Shown: one piece after another, positions 7,862-16,214 of the stretch
Numbering within the stretch: the first letter of the stretch is position 1
How the letters are laid out: each line of letters begins with the position of its first letter
Made by a program: the position numbers and the translations under genes
Notes under the pieces: generated by a model
Told to the model about the DNA's origin: nothing
Seen by the model: only the letters and a program-made list of their open reading frames with translations
Databases searched by the model: none
DNA from: Bacillota bacterium
Lineage (GTDB): Bacteria > Bacillota > Sulfobacillia > JAJZYS01 > JAJYTV01
Assembly: GCA_021799275.1 (NCBI GenBank)
Contig: JAJZAT010000024.1
Location: 1 to 54,540, forward strand
Direction: 5' to 3'
DNA length: 54,540 bases

Positions 7862-8803
7862 TTATCCCGGCCATCCTAGCATATCCCATCCAGCAGTCGC
7901 AACGCCAAGCATTTCCTCGGCTGCCTCGACATCGCGCGATATCTGCGCCCGCAGGGACTGGGGCCCATCGAAGCGCATCTGGCCGCGCAGGCGATGGGCG
8001 AACGCCACCTCGACCTCCTGGCCGTAGAGGTCGCCATGGTAGTGCAGGAGGTGCACCTCGAGGAGACTCTCCCCTTCGTCGAATGTCGGCCTTGGGCCAA
8101 GATTGCAGACACCCGGCCATACCTCGGTGCCGGTCCGGCACTGCACGGCGTAGACACCTTCCGCCGGCAGGGCGACGCCCGGCGCTGTCGCGACGTTGGC
8201 CGTCGGAAAGCCGATCGTCCTGCCCCGGCCGCGGCCGCTCTGCACCGTGCCGATCACGACGTGCGGCCGGCCGAGCAGAACGGCGGCCATCGCCACGTCC
8301 CCCTGACCCAGGCAGCGCCGGACGCGACTCGAGGATACGACGGTCCCGTCGTAGAGCGTAGGTGCCACCACCTCAAGGGGCACGCCCGACTCGGCCAGGG
8401 TTGCCGCCAGCTGATCCACGTTGCCGTCGGCGCCGCGTCCGTAGGTGAAGTTGAACCCGACGACCACATGACGCGGCCGGATCCGACCCAGGATCATCTC
8501 GCGCACAAACGTCTCGGGCTCCATCTCCGCCATCCGCCGGTCGAACGGCAGGCGCAGGAGGTTCTGCACACCCGCCGCGCGGAGGAGGCGCCCGCGCAGC
8601 GGCATCGGCGTCAGGAGCGGCTGGGGATGGCCCAGGACCGCCAAGGGATGCGGGTCGGGAACGAGGACGGCGGTCGAGAGTCCCGCGAGGCGCAGGCGGT
8701 CGACGACAGCCCTGTGCCCCAGGTGCACGCCGTCGAAATTGCCGATCGCGATCGCTCCGCCGAGCGGCTCTCCGAGGCTCGAGACATCAAGCCACACGAA
8801 CAA
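7862..8803 (-). CDS. ribF: Bifunctional riboflavin kinase / FAD synthetase
   Basis: RibF phosphorylates riboflavin to FMN and adenylylates FMN to FAD. The 313-aa product has the N-terminal nucleotidyltransferase domain with AIGNFDGVHLGH near residues 18-29 and the GFNFTYGRGADG and SSSRVRRCL motifs. The C-terminal riboflavin kinase domain has GRGRTIGFPTANV, the GVYAV strand and LGPRPTF. The order ribF-truB next to infB/rbfA is classical. The likely start is TTG at 8801-8803 or GTG two codons on. Both lie just after GGAGG and the truB stop, so translation is probably coupled. Confidence 0.95.
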   Translation of the reverse strand: MFVWLDVSSLGEPLGGAIAIGNFDGVHLGHRAVVDRLRLAGLSTAVLVPDPHPLAVLGHPQPLLTPMPLRGRLLRAAGVQNLLRLPFDRRMAEMEPETFVREMILGRIRPRHVVVGFNFTYGRGADGNVDQLAATLAESGVPLEVVAPTLYDGTVVSSSRVRRCLGQGDVAMAAVLLGRPHVVIGTVQSGRGRGRTIGFPTANVATAPGVALPAEGVYAVQCRTGTEVWPGVCNLGPRPTFDEGESLLEVHLLHYHGDLYGQEVEVAFAHRLRGQMRFDGPQSLRAQISRDVEAAEEMLGVATAGWDMLGWPG

Positions 8804-9658
8804 TCATTCCTCCATCCCAAGCACCGTCTCAGGGTGGAACACCCCGCTCCGCGCCTGCAGGACACCGAGCAGCCTGCCCTGCGCGTATGCGGCGCAGGGG
8901 CCCTGCCGCTCTCCGGCACCGGGCAGTCGCTGTCCATAAAGGAGCCTGCGCGCCTCCTCGAGGCCGAACTCGACCCGCGGCAGATGCCCGATCAGGACAT
9001 CCATCGGCAGCAGGTCGAGCTCCTCTTCGAGCGTGCGGGCCTGCTCGATCCGGAAAGGTCCGCTCAGGCTCCGCACCAGCGATGCCAGCACGCCGGGAAC
9101 GCCGAGCCTGAGGCCGAGATCGCGCGCGAGGGATCGCACGTAATACCCGGATGACACCCGCATCTGCAGGCGAAGCTTCAGGATTTCGCCAGGCCGGAGG
9201 TCCACGATCTCCCACCTCAGCAGCCGCGCCGGCCGCATGGGCAGGTCGAGCGCGCGGCCGCGCCGTGCGGCACGGTAGGCGCGCTCTCCTGCCACCTGGC
9301 GGGCGGAGAAAGCTGGTGGCAACTGCATCGTCTCGCCCGCCAGGTGGGTGAGCGCGGCCTCGACCTCGCTACGGCCCAGATGGCTGGCGTCGGCCTTCGC
9401 CGTCACGTCGCCCGCGAAGTCCTCGCTCGCCGTGCCGAGCCCCAGCCAGATCTCCGCGACGTACTCCTTCTCCTGGCCCTCGGCGTACCGGATCAGGCGC
9501 GTGGCGCGCCCCGCCGCCACCACCAGAAGGCCGGCCGCCAACGGGTCGAGGGTGCCAAGATGACCGCACGGTGCCTTGAGACGTCGTCGCACCCACTGGG
9601 CGACGTCGTGCGACGAGCAGCCCGGTGGCTTCAAGAGCAGGAGCACCCCGTCGCTCAT
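8804..9658 (-). CDS. truB: tRNA pseudouridine(55) synthase
   Basis: TruB converts U55 in the T-arm of tRNAs to pseudouridine. The 284-aa product shows the family start GVLLLLKPPGCSSHDV, the catalytic Asp38 in GHLGTLDPLAAGLL, the KEYVAEIWLG strand, and the RALDLPMRPARLLRWEIV and SSGYYVRSLARDLG motifs. A C-terminal extension of about 70 residues resembles the PUA-like tail. The gene overlaps nrnA by 4 nt (ATGA) and directly abuts ribF. Confidence 0.96.
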   Translation of the reverse strand: MSDGVLLLLKPPGCSSHDVAQWVRRRLKAPCGHLGTLDPLAAGLLVVAAGRATRLIRYAEGQEKEYVAEIWLGLGTASEDFAGDVTAKADASHLGRSEVEAALTHLAGETMQLPPAFSARQVAGERAYRAARRGRALDLPMRPARLLRWEIVDLRPGEILKLRLQMRVSSGYYVRSLARDLGLRLGVPGVLASLVRSLSGPFRIEQARTLEEELDLLPMDVLIGHLPRVEFGLEEARRLLYGQRLPGAGERQGPCAAYAQGRLLGVLQARSGVFHPETVLGMEE

Positions 9659-10611
9659 CGCCGCTCGAAGAGCCCCAGCAGCACCTCTTCCGCCTGGGCG
9701 AGATCGCCCATGAGGGTCGCGCCCGCCGCCCGTTCGTGGCCGCCGCCGCCGATCCGCGCCGCCAGTTCGGCGACGTTGACCTGTCCTTTCGAGCGCAGGC
9801 TGAGCTTGACCTCCCCGGGGCCGTCGCTGCGCAGGAGACCTGCCACCTCGATGCCCTCGAGCCGGCGCGCGTAGTCGACGATGCCGATCGTCTCCGCATC
9901 CTGAGCGGTGGCGCCGGCCTCGGCAAACGCGTCGTCACCGAGCACGAAGTATGCGAGGGACAACTCGGGCCTCAGCCTGAGAGAATCGAGGGCAAGGCCC
10001 AGCAGTCGGAGCCCGCCGACGCTCTGACGCTCGTAGACGAGCTCCGACACCTCCCCGGGCTCGATGCCCGCGTCGAGGAGACGCGCAGCCAGGCGGTGGC
10101 TCCCGGGCGTCGTCGTGGCGTAGCGGAAGCCGCCTGTGTCGGTTTCGAGGCCGACATAGAGCAGGAGAGCGAGATCGCGGTCGACGGTCACGCCAAGCAG
10201 TTCAAGCGTGCGGTAGGCAAGCTCGGCGCTGGCGGCGGCGACCGGGTCGACGAAGACGACGTCGCCGAAGCGGCTGTTGGTCGCGTGGTGGTCCACATTC
10301 AGGATCCTCGGCGCATAGTCGCGCAGCGGCCTAGGCGCTCCCGGCCGGCGCTCGTCGGCACAGTCGTACAAGGCCACGAGATCGAACTGCGCCGAGCCCA
10401 GCTCACGCCAGGGCACGATGGTCTCGACCCCCGGCAGGAAATCGTAGGCGTGCGGTACCGGGTCCGGCGAGGTCACGGTGACCTCTTGGCCGAGACGGCG
10501 AAGCGCCATGGCGATGGCCAGGGTGCTGCCGATCGAATCGCCGTCCGGCTGGCGGTGCAGGGACATCAGGATGCGCCTTGCGGCGCGCAGCTCCTGCGCG
10601 ATTTCCTTCAT
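9655..10611 (-). CDS. nrnA: DHH/DHHA1 phosphoesterase, NrnA type (oligoribonuclease / pAp phosphatase)
   Basis: A 318-aa member of the DHH family. It degrades short oligoribonucleotides, and family members also hydrolyse pAp or cyclic-dinucleotide products (pApA). Motifs are in order: HRQPDGDSIGSTLA (motif I, metal ligands) near residue 19, LYDCAD (II), NVDHHATN (the DHH motif, III), GLETDTGGFRY (IV) and the C-terminal DHHA1 glycine loop RIGGGGHERAAGA. A c-di-AMP riboswitch elsewhere in the window suggests the cell uses that signal; this enzyme could act on its breakdown product (inference). It overlaps rbfA and truB by 4 nt each. Confidence 0.92.
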   Translation of the reverse strand: MKEIAQELRAARRILMSLHRQPDGDSIGSTLAIAMALRRLGQEVTVTSPDPVPHAYDFLPGVETIVPWRELGSAQFDLVALYDCADERRPGAPRPLRDYAPRILNVDHHATNSRFGDVVFVDPVAAASAELAYRTLELLGVTVDRDLALLLYVGLETDTGGFRYATTTPGSHRLAARLLDAGIEPGEVSELVYERQSVGGLRLLGLALDSLRLRPELSLAYFVLGDDAFAEAGATAQDAETIGIVDYARRLEGIEVAGLLRSDGPGEVKLSLRSKGQVNVAELAARIGGGGHERAAGATLMGDLAQAEEVLLGLFERR

Positions 10612-10961
10612 CGCTGAAGATCCCCCGGGCCGATCTCGCGCAGGATCTCGTCGATGCGCTGGCTGTGCCGCATCGACTCGTCCAGGCGGAAGCGGATTTC
10701 CGGCACCTTGCGCGTGCCGAGCGCCTCACCGAGGCGCGAGCGGACGAAGCCGGCTGCGCGCCGCAGGACCTTCATCGCCGCCTCGGCAGCCTCGCCCGTG
10801 GCGAGCGTCGAGACGTAGATGCGGGCGTACTCGCCGTCCGGTGACACCTCGGCCCGCACGACGCTGCACATGCCTATCCTCGGGTCCTTCAGCTCGCGCA
10901 GGATCATGGCCGTCTCCTGCATGATGCGCTCCTGCAGGCGCAGATGGCGCGTTGTGGACAT
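10608..10961 (-). CDS. rbfA: Ribosome-binding factor A
   Basis: RbfA binds the maturing 30S subunit near helix 1 of 16S rRNA and supports late assembly and cold growth. The 117-aa product has the KH-like fold signature: RLQERIMQETAMILRELKDP, then VVRAEVSPDGEYARIYVST and the helix with VRSRLGEALGTRKVPEIRFRLD. Length is normal. ATG at 10959-10961 has GGGGG a few nt upstream. It lies between ylxP and nrnA in the nusA-infB operon. Confidence 0.95.
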   Translation of the reverse strand: MSTTRHLRLQERIMQETAMILRELKDPRIGMCSVVRAEVSPDGEYARIYVSTLATGEAAEAAMKVLRRAAGFVRSRLGEALGTRKVPEIRFRLDESMRHSQRIDEILREIGPGDLQR

Positions 10962-10976
10962 GTCATCCCCCCTGCC

Positions 10977-11261
10977 CTAGCGTTCACCGTCCAGACGGAC
11001 CTCCAGCTCGTATCCTTCGCGTTCGACCGTCAAGATCGCCGCAAGGACGAGTTCCCTGGCATGTCCCACGGAGCCGCTCACGCCGGCGATGCCGAGATCG
11101 AGGCGCCTCGGATCGTCGTCCGCCGCCAGTTCGGCGACGGCGATGTTCGGCTGCCGGCCTAGCCGCTGCACCAGACTTCGCGCAACCTGGCGGCGGTCCT
11201 TCAGGGACTTCGCCCACGGCAGGCGCACGGTCAGTTCCGCGGCCCAGACGACGGCTCTCAG
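10977..11261 (-). CDS. ylxP: YlxP-like DUF503 protein, apparent CTG start
   Basis: A 94-aa DUF503 protein, the usual neighbour between infB and rbfA. Visible are the family strand AAELTVRLPWAKSLKDRRQV, then QRLGRQPNIAVAELA and a final beta strand LTVEREGYELEVRL. Function is unknown; the family is often linked to ribosome assembly by context. No ATG, GTG or TTG in frame lies near the expected N-terminus. CTG at 11259-11261 sits 8 nt after GAGGTG and overlaps the infB stop as CTGA, the same geometry as the ATGA and GTGA junctions elsewhere in this operon. From that CTG the length matches the family. The next standard start (a GTG 12 codons in) would remove the first beta strand. Confidence 0.85.
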   Translation of the reverse strand: MRAVVWAAELTVRLPWAKSLKDRRQVARSLVQRLGRQPNIAVAELAADDDPRRLDLGIAGVSGSVGHARELVLAAILTVEREGYELEVRLDGER

Positions 11262-13801
11262 CTGCGGGGCACCTCTTCGATCGTGAAGAACTCGAGCCTG
11301 TCGCCTTCGCGGATGTCCTGGAACTTCTCCAGGCCGGCGCCGCACTCGTAGCCCTGGTCGACTTCCCGCACGTCATCCTTGAAGCGCCTCAGAGACGCCA
11401 GGCTGCCCTCGTGCAGGACCACCCCGTCGCGCACCACGCGCACCTGCGACTGGCGCGTCACCTTGCCCTCCGTGACGTAGAGTCCAGCGACGGCGCCCAC
11501 CTTCGGAACCCGGAACACCTCGCGCACCTCGGCGTGGCCAAGGATCTTCTCCTTCATCTCCGGCCGCTGCATGCCGTGAATGGCGGCCTCGATCTCGTCG
11601 ATGGCCTCGTAGATGACGCGGTAGGTGCGCACGTCGACCGACTCGCGCTCCGCAAGCCTGCGCGCCGCGACGTCCGGGCGCACGTTGAAGCCGATGACGA
11701 TGGCCTTGGTGGTTTGCGCCAACATGATGTCCGATTCGTTGATCGCTCCGACGCCCTCGTGCAGGACGTGCACCCGCACCTCCGCGGTCGAGAGCCGTTC
11801 AAGCGCAGCCCGCAAGGCCTCCACGGATCCCTGCACGTCGCCCTTGAGCACAATGTTGAGATCCTGAAGTTCTCCGCCCTGGATGCGCTCAAAGAGATCC
11901 TCGAGGCTCGTGCGGGACTCCGGCCTGAGATCCTCAGCCCGGGACCGCTGGCGGCGGGCCTCCGCGACGGAGCGCGCCTTGCGCTCGTCATCCACCGCGA
12001 TGAAGCGGTCGCCCGCCTCCGGCACCTCGCTGAGACCCAGGACCTCGACCGGCGTCGCCGGCCCAGCCCTGCGCACGATCTTGCCGCGGTCGTCGTAGAG
12101 GGCGCGGACGCGCCCGTAGGCGCTGCCGACCACGAAGGCATCCCCGGACTCGAGCGTTCCGGACTGGACCAGAACGGTGGCCACGGGGCCGCGACCGCGG
12201 TCCAGCCTGGCTTCCAGGACGGTGCCGCGGGCGAGCTTGTCGGGGTTGGCCTTGAGTTCGCGCAGTTCCGCGACCAATAGCAGCATCTCGAGCAGGTTGT
12301 CGATGCCCTGGCGCGTGTGCGCCGACACCTCCGCCATGATGGTGTCGCCGCCCCACTCCTCCGGCAGCAGACCCTGCTCCACCAGCTGCTGGCGCACGCG
12401 GTCCGGGTTGGCGCCGGGCTTGTCGATCTTGTTGATGGCCACGACGATCGGCACGCCAGCCGCGCGGGCGTGGTTGATCGCCTCGATCGTCTGCGGCATC
12501 ACCCCGTCGTCGGCCGCCACCACGAGGACCGCGATGTCGGTGATGGACGCGCCGCGGGCCCGCATCGAGGTGAACGCCTCGTGGCCCGGGGTGTCGAGGA
12601 AGACGACGCGCTTGCCCTTGTGATGCACCACCGACGCACCGATGTGCTGCGTGATGCCGCCGGCCTCGTGCACCGTGACGTTCGTGTCACGAATCGCGTC
12701 GAGGAGGCTTGTCTTGCCGTGGTCGACGTGTCCCATCACGACGACGGTCGGGGCGCGCAGGCGCAGCTTCTCGGGCGGATCCTCCTGCTCCTGCTCGACC
12801 TCTTCCTCGAGCGTCGGGCCGGGCGGCTTGATCTCCACCTGGAAGCCGATGTCCGTCGCGACGAGCGCCGCCGTGTCCACGTCGAGCTCCTGATTCAGCG
12901 TGGCCATCACGCCGAGGCCCATCAGGCGCCTGATCAGGTCGCCTGCCGTGACGCCGAGCTTCTGGCCGAGTTCCTGCACCGTGAGCGTCGTCTCGAGCGT
13001 CACGGGCCGGTCGGTGCGGATTTGCGCCGCCTGCCGGCGACGCTGCTGGACGCGGCGCTCGAAGCGGTGCTCCTCCTCGCCGCGCCTGCGGTCCGCCGGA
13101 CCGCGCCGGCGTTGGGCCGGCCTTCCAGGCGCTCCGGGACGCTGCGGGGACGAGGGCGCCGCCGCCTGACCCGGCCGGGCCGCGCCGTAGGACTGGCCGC
13201 CCGTGCTGCGGCTTGGCAGACCCGCGCTTCCCGCCGGACGAGGCGGGGCTCCCGGTGGCCGGCGTTGGGGCAACGTACCGATGCCCGGTCGGGCGGCTGC
13301 CGGCTTCGGCAGGGTGCCGGCGGGCCTTGGCAGGCTGCCCACGCCGGTCGGTGCCTCGGGTCCCGGCTGCCGCTGGCCCGGCGGCGTCGGCAGGCTCCTC
13401 ACCCCCGGCCCGCCAGACGCCGGTGCGGGACCCGCGCCGTGCGGGGACTGGCCCGGCAAGGTGCCGGCCGCGTGCGGGCCTGGGGAGGTCGTCGCCGCGG
13501 CGCTCCGCTCCGACTTCTTGCGCACCTGAGGCGCCATGCCGCCGCTCGGACTTCCGCCACTGGCGTGGAGCGGATTCTGTGGCGGCTCCTCGACCTTGGG
13601 CGGTGCCTTGACGATCTCCGTCACCTGCTGGATCGTGTCGGGTTCGAGCGTGGACATGTGATTGCGCACCTCGACGCCCAGTCGGCGCAAGAGGTCTATC
13701 AGCCTGCGGCTGTCGAGGTCCAGCTGCTTCGCGAGTTCGTATACTCGCAGGCGGCCTGGTTCGGTCAGTACGATCACCCCCGGAAGAACTCGCGATGCCA
13801 T
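11258..13801 (-). CDS. infB: Translation initiation factor IF-2
   Basis: IF-2 is the GTPase that brings fMet-tRNA to the 30S subunit and promotes subunit joining. The 847-aa product has an N-terminal IF2N motif ([21 protein letters not shown]) and a long Pro/Gly/Ala/Arg-rich linker of about 180 residues with repeated GTLP/GSLP units. A second IF2N follows ([20 protein letters not shown]). The G domain has [14 protein letters not shown] (G1), [12 protein letters not shown] (G3) and NKIDKPGA (G4). Domains II-IV end in [13 protein letters not shown] and EYGAG-type sequence. ATG at 13799-13801 has no clear SD. GTG nine codons in, preceded by a G-run, is an alternative start. The 5' part lies inside the open frame of ylxQ. 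Confidence 0.97.
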   Translation of the reverse strand: MASRVLPGVIVLTEPGRLRVYELAKQLDLDSRRLIDLLRRLGVEVRNHMSTLEPDTIQQVTEIVKAPPKVEEPPQNPLHASGGSPSGGMAPQVRKKSERSAAATTSPGPHAAGTLPGQSPHGAGPAPASGGPGVRSLPTPPGQRQPGPEAPTGVGSLPRPAGTLPKPAAARPGIGTLPQRRPPGAPPRPAGSAGLPSRSTGGQSYGAARPGQAAAPSSPQRPGAPGRPAQRRRGPADRRRGEEEHRFERRVQQRRRQAAQIRTDRPVTLETTLTVQELGQKLGVTAGDLIRRLMGLGVMATLNQELDVDTAALVATDIGFQVEIKPPGPTLEEEVEQEQEDPPEKLRLRAPTVVVMGHVDHGKTSLLDAIRDTNVTVHEAGGITQHIGASVVHHKGKRVVFLDTPGHEAFTSMRARGASITDIAVLVVAADDGVMPQTIEAINHARAAGVPIVVAINKIDKPGANPDRVRQQLVEQGLLPEEWGGDTIMAEVSAHTRQGIDNLLEMLLLVAELRELKANPDKLARGTVLEARLDRGRGPVATVLVQSGTLESGDAFVVGSAYGRVRALYDDRGKIVRRAGPATPVEVLGLSEVPEAGDRFIAVDDERKARSVAEARRQRSRAEDLRPESRTSLEDLFERIQGGELQDLNIVLKGDVQGSVEALRAALERLSTAEVRVHVLHEGVGAINESDIMLAQTTKAIVIGFNVRPDVAARRLAERESVDVRTYRVIYEAIDEIEAAIHGMQRPEMKEKILGHAEVREVFRVPKVGAVAGLYVTEGKVTRQSQVRVVRDGVVLHEGSLASLRRFKDDVREVDQGYECGAGLEKFQDIREGDRLEFFTIEEVPRS

Positions 13802-14081
13802 CGATCATGCCGATCATTCTGCGGGCGAAACCTGGATCCGTTACAGCTACGATCGCCACAGGTCCGTGGCCGATCGCCTCGCCCAGGGCTTCCATGATGC
13901 CTGCCCGGCGCATGGTCGACCCGAGTGACTCGGCGCTCCGCAATACGCGCGGCGCCGCATCGAGCGCTACGATCACGAGGCGTGCCCTGCCCGCCTTGGC
14001 CTCCAGGCGAACCGCGTCCAGGCCGTAGGTGAGGGCCCGGGCGCGCCGCGCCAGCCCGATCAGGGCGTAGAAATCCCTCAC
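13800..14081 (-). CDS. ylxQ: L7Ae-family ribosomal/RNA-binding protein YlxQ, frame without a stop at the expected end
   Basis: A YlxQ/L7Ae-family K-turn RNA-binding protein: YALIGLARRARALTYGLDAV, GRARLVIVALDAAP, and [20 protein letters not shown], which is the normal C-terminus of the family at about 94 residues. The start GTG (14079-14081) overlaps the ylxR stop as GTGA. Family members stop right after this point. Here the frame continues without a stop through the infB coding region until 12687, which would give 464 residues. The extension is Arg/Pro/Gly-rich shadow sequence of infB. I give the homologous part only. Explanations are a base error near 13800, a lost stop, or a genuinely overlapping tail; I favour a sequence or indel effect. 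Confidence 0.7.
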
Positions 14082-14347
14082 GGAGCCGCCTCGAGTCTGG
14101 CCGAAAGCGTCGCGACGACGTCGGGCGGCAGGTCCACCTCGAGGGCACGGCTGAGGCGCTGGTTCTTGATCGCGCGCTGCAAGCAGTCTCCATCGGGGCA
14201 GATATAGGCGCCACGGCCACTCAGCTTGCCGGTCGGGTCGATCCGGACCTCGCCCTGCGGCGTGCGCACGACCCGGACCAGCTCACGCTTCTGGCGCTGC
14301 TGGCCGCAGCCGAGACACAGGCGCATGGGCGGCTTGCGTACCGGCAA
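14078..14347 (-). CDS. ylxR: YlxR (DUF448) RNA-binding family protein
   Basis: An 89-aa YlxR-family protein: RLCLGCGQQRQKRELVRVVR, then RIDPTGKLSGRGAYICPDGDCLQRA. The first Cys pair (CLGC), a later Cys pair and the GRGAY signature are all present. The family is always next to nusA and is thought to bind nucleic acid or act as a transcription/RNase P cofactor. ATG at 14345-14347 lies 3 nt after nusA and the stop overlaps ylxQ. Confidence 0.93.
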   Translation of the reverse strand: MPVRKPPMRLCLGCGQQRQKRELVRVVRTPQGEVRIDPTGKLSGRGAYICPDGDCLQRAIKNQRLSRALEVDLPPDVVATLSARLEAAP

Positions 14348-14350
14348 AAC

Positions 14351-15379
14351 CTAGGCCCCCTCTGCCTTGATGTCGATCTTGTAGCCGGTCAGGCGAGCGG
14401 CCAGGCGGGCGTTCTGGCCCTCCTTGCCGATCGCGAGCGACAACTGGTACTCCGGCACGGCGACGCGCGCGGTGCGCGTCTCCTCCTCGATCGAGACGCC
14501 GGTGACCTTCGCGGGCTGCAAGGCGTTCGCGACGAACTCCTCGGGGTCCGGCGACCAGCGCACGATGTCCACCTTCTCGCCGCGGAGTTCCTGCCCGATC
14601 GCGTGCACCCGCGCACCCTTCGGGCCGATGCAGGCCCCTTGCGCGTCCACCCCGTCGACCCTGGCCCAGACCGCGACCTTGGAGCGGGAGCCCGGCTCCC
14701 GCGCGATCGCCTTGAGTTCGACGGAGCCGTCGTGCAATTCGGGCACCTCGAGCTCGAACAGGCGCTTCAGCAGGGCCGGATGGGTGCGCGACAGCATGAC
14801 CTGGGGACCCTTCGGCGTCCGCTTGACCTCGAGCACGTAGCACCTCAGGCGCTGGCCGGGCACGTAGGTTTCGCCGGGCATCTGCTCGCTGAGCGGCAGG
14901 ATCGCCTCCGCGCGCCCGAGGTCACAGATCACGACCCGTGCCTCGGGCCGGCTCACGACCGCCGTGACGATGTCGCCCTCGCGGCTCTGAAACTCCTCGT
15001 AGATGATGCCGCGCTCGGCCTCGCGGATGCGCTGCATCACGACCTGCTTGGCGGTCTGGGCCGCGATGCGCCCGAAGTCGCGCGGCGTCACCTCGCGCTC
15101 GAGCACGTCGCCGACCTCGAGGCGCGGGTTCTCAGCGCGCGCCTCTTCCACGGTCACCTGCGTGCGCGGGTCCGTCACCTCGTCGACCACATTGAGGAGC
15201 CCGAGCACGCGGAACTCTCCCGTCGACCGGTCCACTTCCACGCGCACGTTCTGGGACGAGCCGAAATTGCGCCGATAGGCAGAAATGAGTGCCGCCTCGA
15301 TCGCTTCGAACAGCACGCCGCGATCGACGCCCTTCTCACGCGCCACGTCCTCGATCGCCCGGATGAAATCGCTCGCCAT
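14351..15379 (-). CDS. nusA: Transcription termination/antitermination factor NusA
   Basis: NusA binds RNA polymerase and nascent RNA, modulating pausing, intrinsic termination and antitermination. The 342-aa product contains the N-terminal RNAP-binding domain (DFIRAIEDVAREKGV), an S1 domain (GDIVTAVVSRPEARVVICDL, about residues 130-200), KH1 (GPQVMLSRTHPALLKRLF) and KH2 (LSLAIGKEGQNARLAARLTGYKIDI). It ends right after KH2, the short Gram-positive form without acidic repeats. The order rimP-nusA-ylxR-ylxQ-infB is standard. Confidence 0.97.
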   Translation of the reverse strand: MASDFIRAIEDVAREKGVDRGVLFEAIEAALISAYRRNFGSSQNVRVEVDRSTGEFRVLGLLNVVDEVTDPRTQVTVEEARAENPRLEVGDVLEREVTPRDFGRIAAQTAKQVVMQRIREAERGIIYEEFQSREGDIVTAVVSRPEARVVICDLGRAEAILPLSEQMPGETYVPGQRLRCYVLEVKRTPKGPQVMLSRTHPALLKRLFELEVPELHDGSVELKAIAREPGSRSKVAVWARVDGVDAQGACIGPKGARVHAIGQELRGEKVDIVRWSPDPEEFVANALQPAKVTGVSIEEETRTARVAVPEYQLSLAIGKEGQNARLAARLTGYKIDIKAEGA

Positions 15380-15391
15380 CGCCCGCTCCCC

Positions 15392-15850
15392 TTACCGCTC
15401 CTGATCGAGGTTGGCCCGGTCTACCTCCGGCCACGCGACGCCGAGATCGTCGCCGCCCTCTTGACTCAACCAGAGCATGTCGTCGTCCACCGCCCGAATG
15501 CGTCCGGAAACCGTCCTCTTCTTTCCGTCATGCGGCACAAGGCGCACGCGGGCCCACTCGCCGAGGAACCTCTGGCAGTCCTCGAGGCTGCGGAGCCTGC
15601 GCTGCGGACCAGGCGATTCGCACTCGAGCGCGTAAGACCCATCGATCGGGTCGGTCGCGTCCAGGGAATGTGACAGGCGACGCGAGACGCGCTCGAGCAA
15701 GGGCAATGTCACACCTTCGGGATGATCCACCGTCACTCGCAGCACCTGGCGCCCGCCGGACCACGTCCGCTCAACGTCCCAAAGCTCGGCGCCCTCCTGC
15801 TCACAGGCCTGACGCGCGAGTTCCTCCAGCACCGTTCCCGGCGAGGCCAA
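15392..15850 (-). CDS. rimP: Ribosome maturation factor RimP
   Basis: RimP assists early 30S assembly. The product (152 aa from the chosen start) has the two RimP domains: LWDVERTWSGGRQVLRVTVD and LLERVSRRLSHSLDATDPIDGSYALECESPG (N-terminal), then FLGEWARVRLVPHDGKKRTVSG with the C-terminal SH3-like strand. The family signature ECESPGPQRRL is present, a variant of VSSPGLERPL. I chose TTG at 15848-15850 because GGAGGG lies 6-7 nt upstream. TTG at 15869-15871 gives seven more residues but lacks an SD. It heads the nusA-infB operon, with a promoter candidate about 100 nt upstream. Confidence 0.92.
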   Translation of the reverse strand: MASPGTVLEELARQACEQEGAELWDVERTWSGGRQVLRVTVDHPEGVTLPLLERVSRRLSHSLDATDPIDGSYALECESPGPQRRLRSLEDCQRFLGEWARVRLVPHDGKKRTVSGRIRAVDDDMLWLSQEGGDDLGVAWPEVDRANLDQER

Positions 15851-15896
15851 CGGCGAACCCTCCAAGCCCAAATCGCGACTACGGCCCTACACGGTC

Positions 15897-15920
15897 AAAG
15901 GAGTGGGGCCTCCCCACTCC
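15897..15920 (-). promoter_or_regulatory. Leader hairpin of the rimP-nusA-infB operon
   Basis: A perfect 9-bp stem (15900-15908 with 15912-15920) and 3-nt loop are followed on the minus strand by only three Ts. It lies between the promoter candidate and rimP. Position and weak T-tract suggest a leaky attenuator or NusA-responsive pause/termination site. nusA-operon autoregulation is known in other bacteria; here it is inference. Confidence 0.45.
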
Positions 15921-15949
15921 ATGCGCACGTGCCGGAAATCAGCATGCTC

Positions 15950-15958
15950 ACTATAGCA
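15950..15958 (-). promoter_or_regulatory. Extended -10 promoter candidate for rimP operon
   Basis: The minus strand reads TGCTATAGT, a TGn-extended -10 with 5 of 6 consensus bases. The -35 region is poor, as expected for extended -10 promoters. It lies about 100 nt before the rimP start, in a locally A+T-richer patch of a 364-bp intergenic region. Confidence 0.5.
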
Positions 15959-16201
15959 CCTAGTTCGGCCGGACGCCAGCCGCCCTCCCCGAGAAGGCCC
16001 ATCCGACCGTCTCGCGAACCGCCGCAACGACCAAGTCGCGAACTGCGCGCTTTGGGTCACGCCGGGCCCAGGGGGCGCGGCGAAACGCCCGCGCGGGCGT
16101 CGCCGGCGCTTCCAGCGGTCCCAAGGCTCTTCCTTGAGAGGCTCGCTCTGCCGGGGTCGGAGGACGGCGGCGTGGACATGCTGCAAGGGTAAACAGACCT
16201 C
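15959..16201. other. Gene-free stretch between rimP promoter and Mn-catalase
   Basis: The segment between the rimP promoter and the catalase SD is G+C-rich. It holds no recognisable gene, tRNA or strong inverted repeat. A GGGTAA at about 16187-16192 resembles a SigB -10, but no GTTT-type -35 is found at the right spacing. I therefore do not call a catalase promoter. Confidence 0.5.
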
Positions 16202-16214
16202 AAGGAGGAATCGC

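Noticed and set aside
12687-13799. YlxQ-InfB overlapping tail as a genuine 464-aa fusion protein
   Set aside because: The extension is out of frame with infB, Arg/Pro/Gly-rich and without similarity; a missing stop or base error explains it better.
15898-16214. SigB-type promoter for the Mn-catalase (GGGTAA near 16187)
   Set aside because: No GTTT-like -35 element at 12-15 nt upstream.
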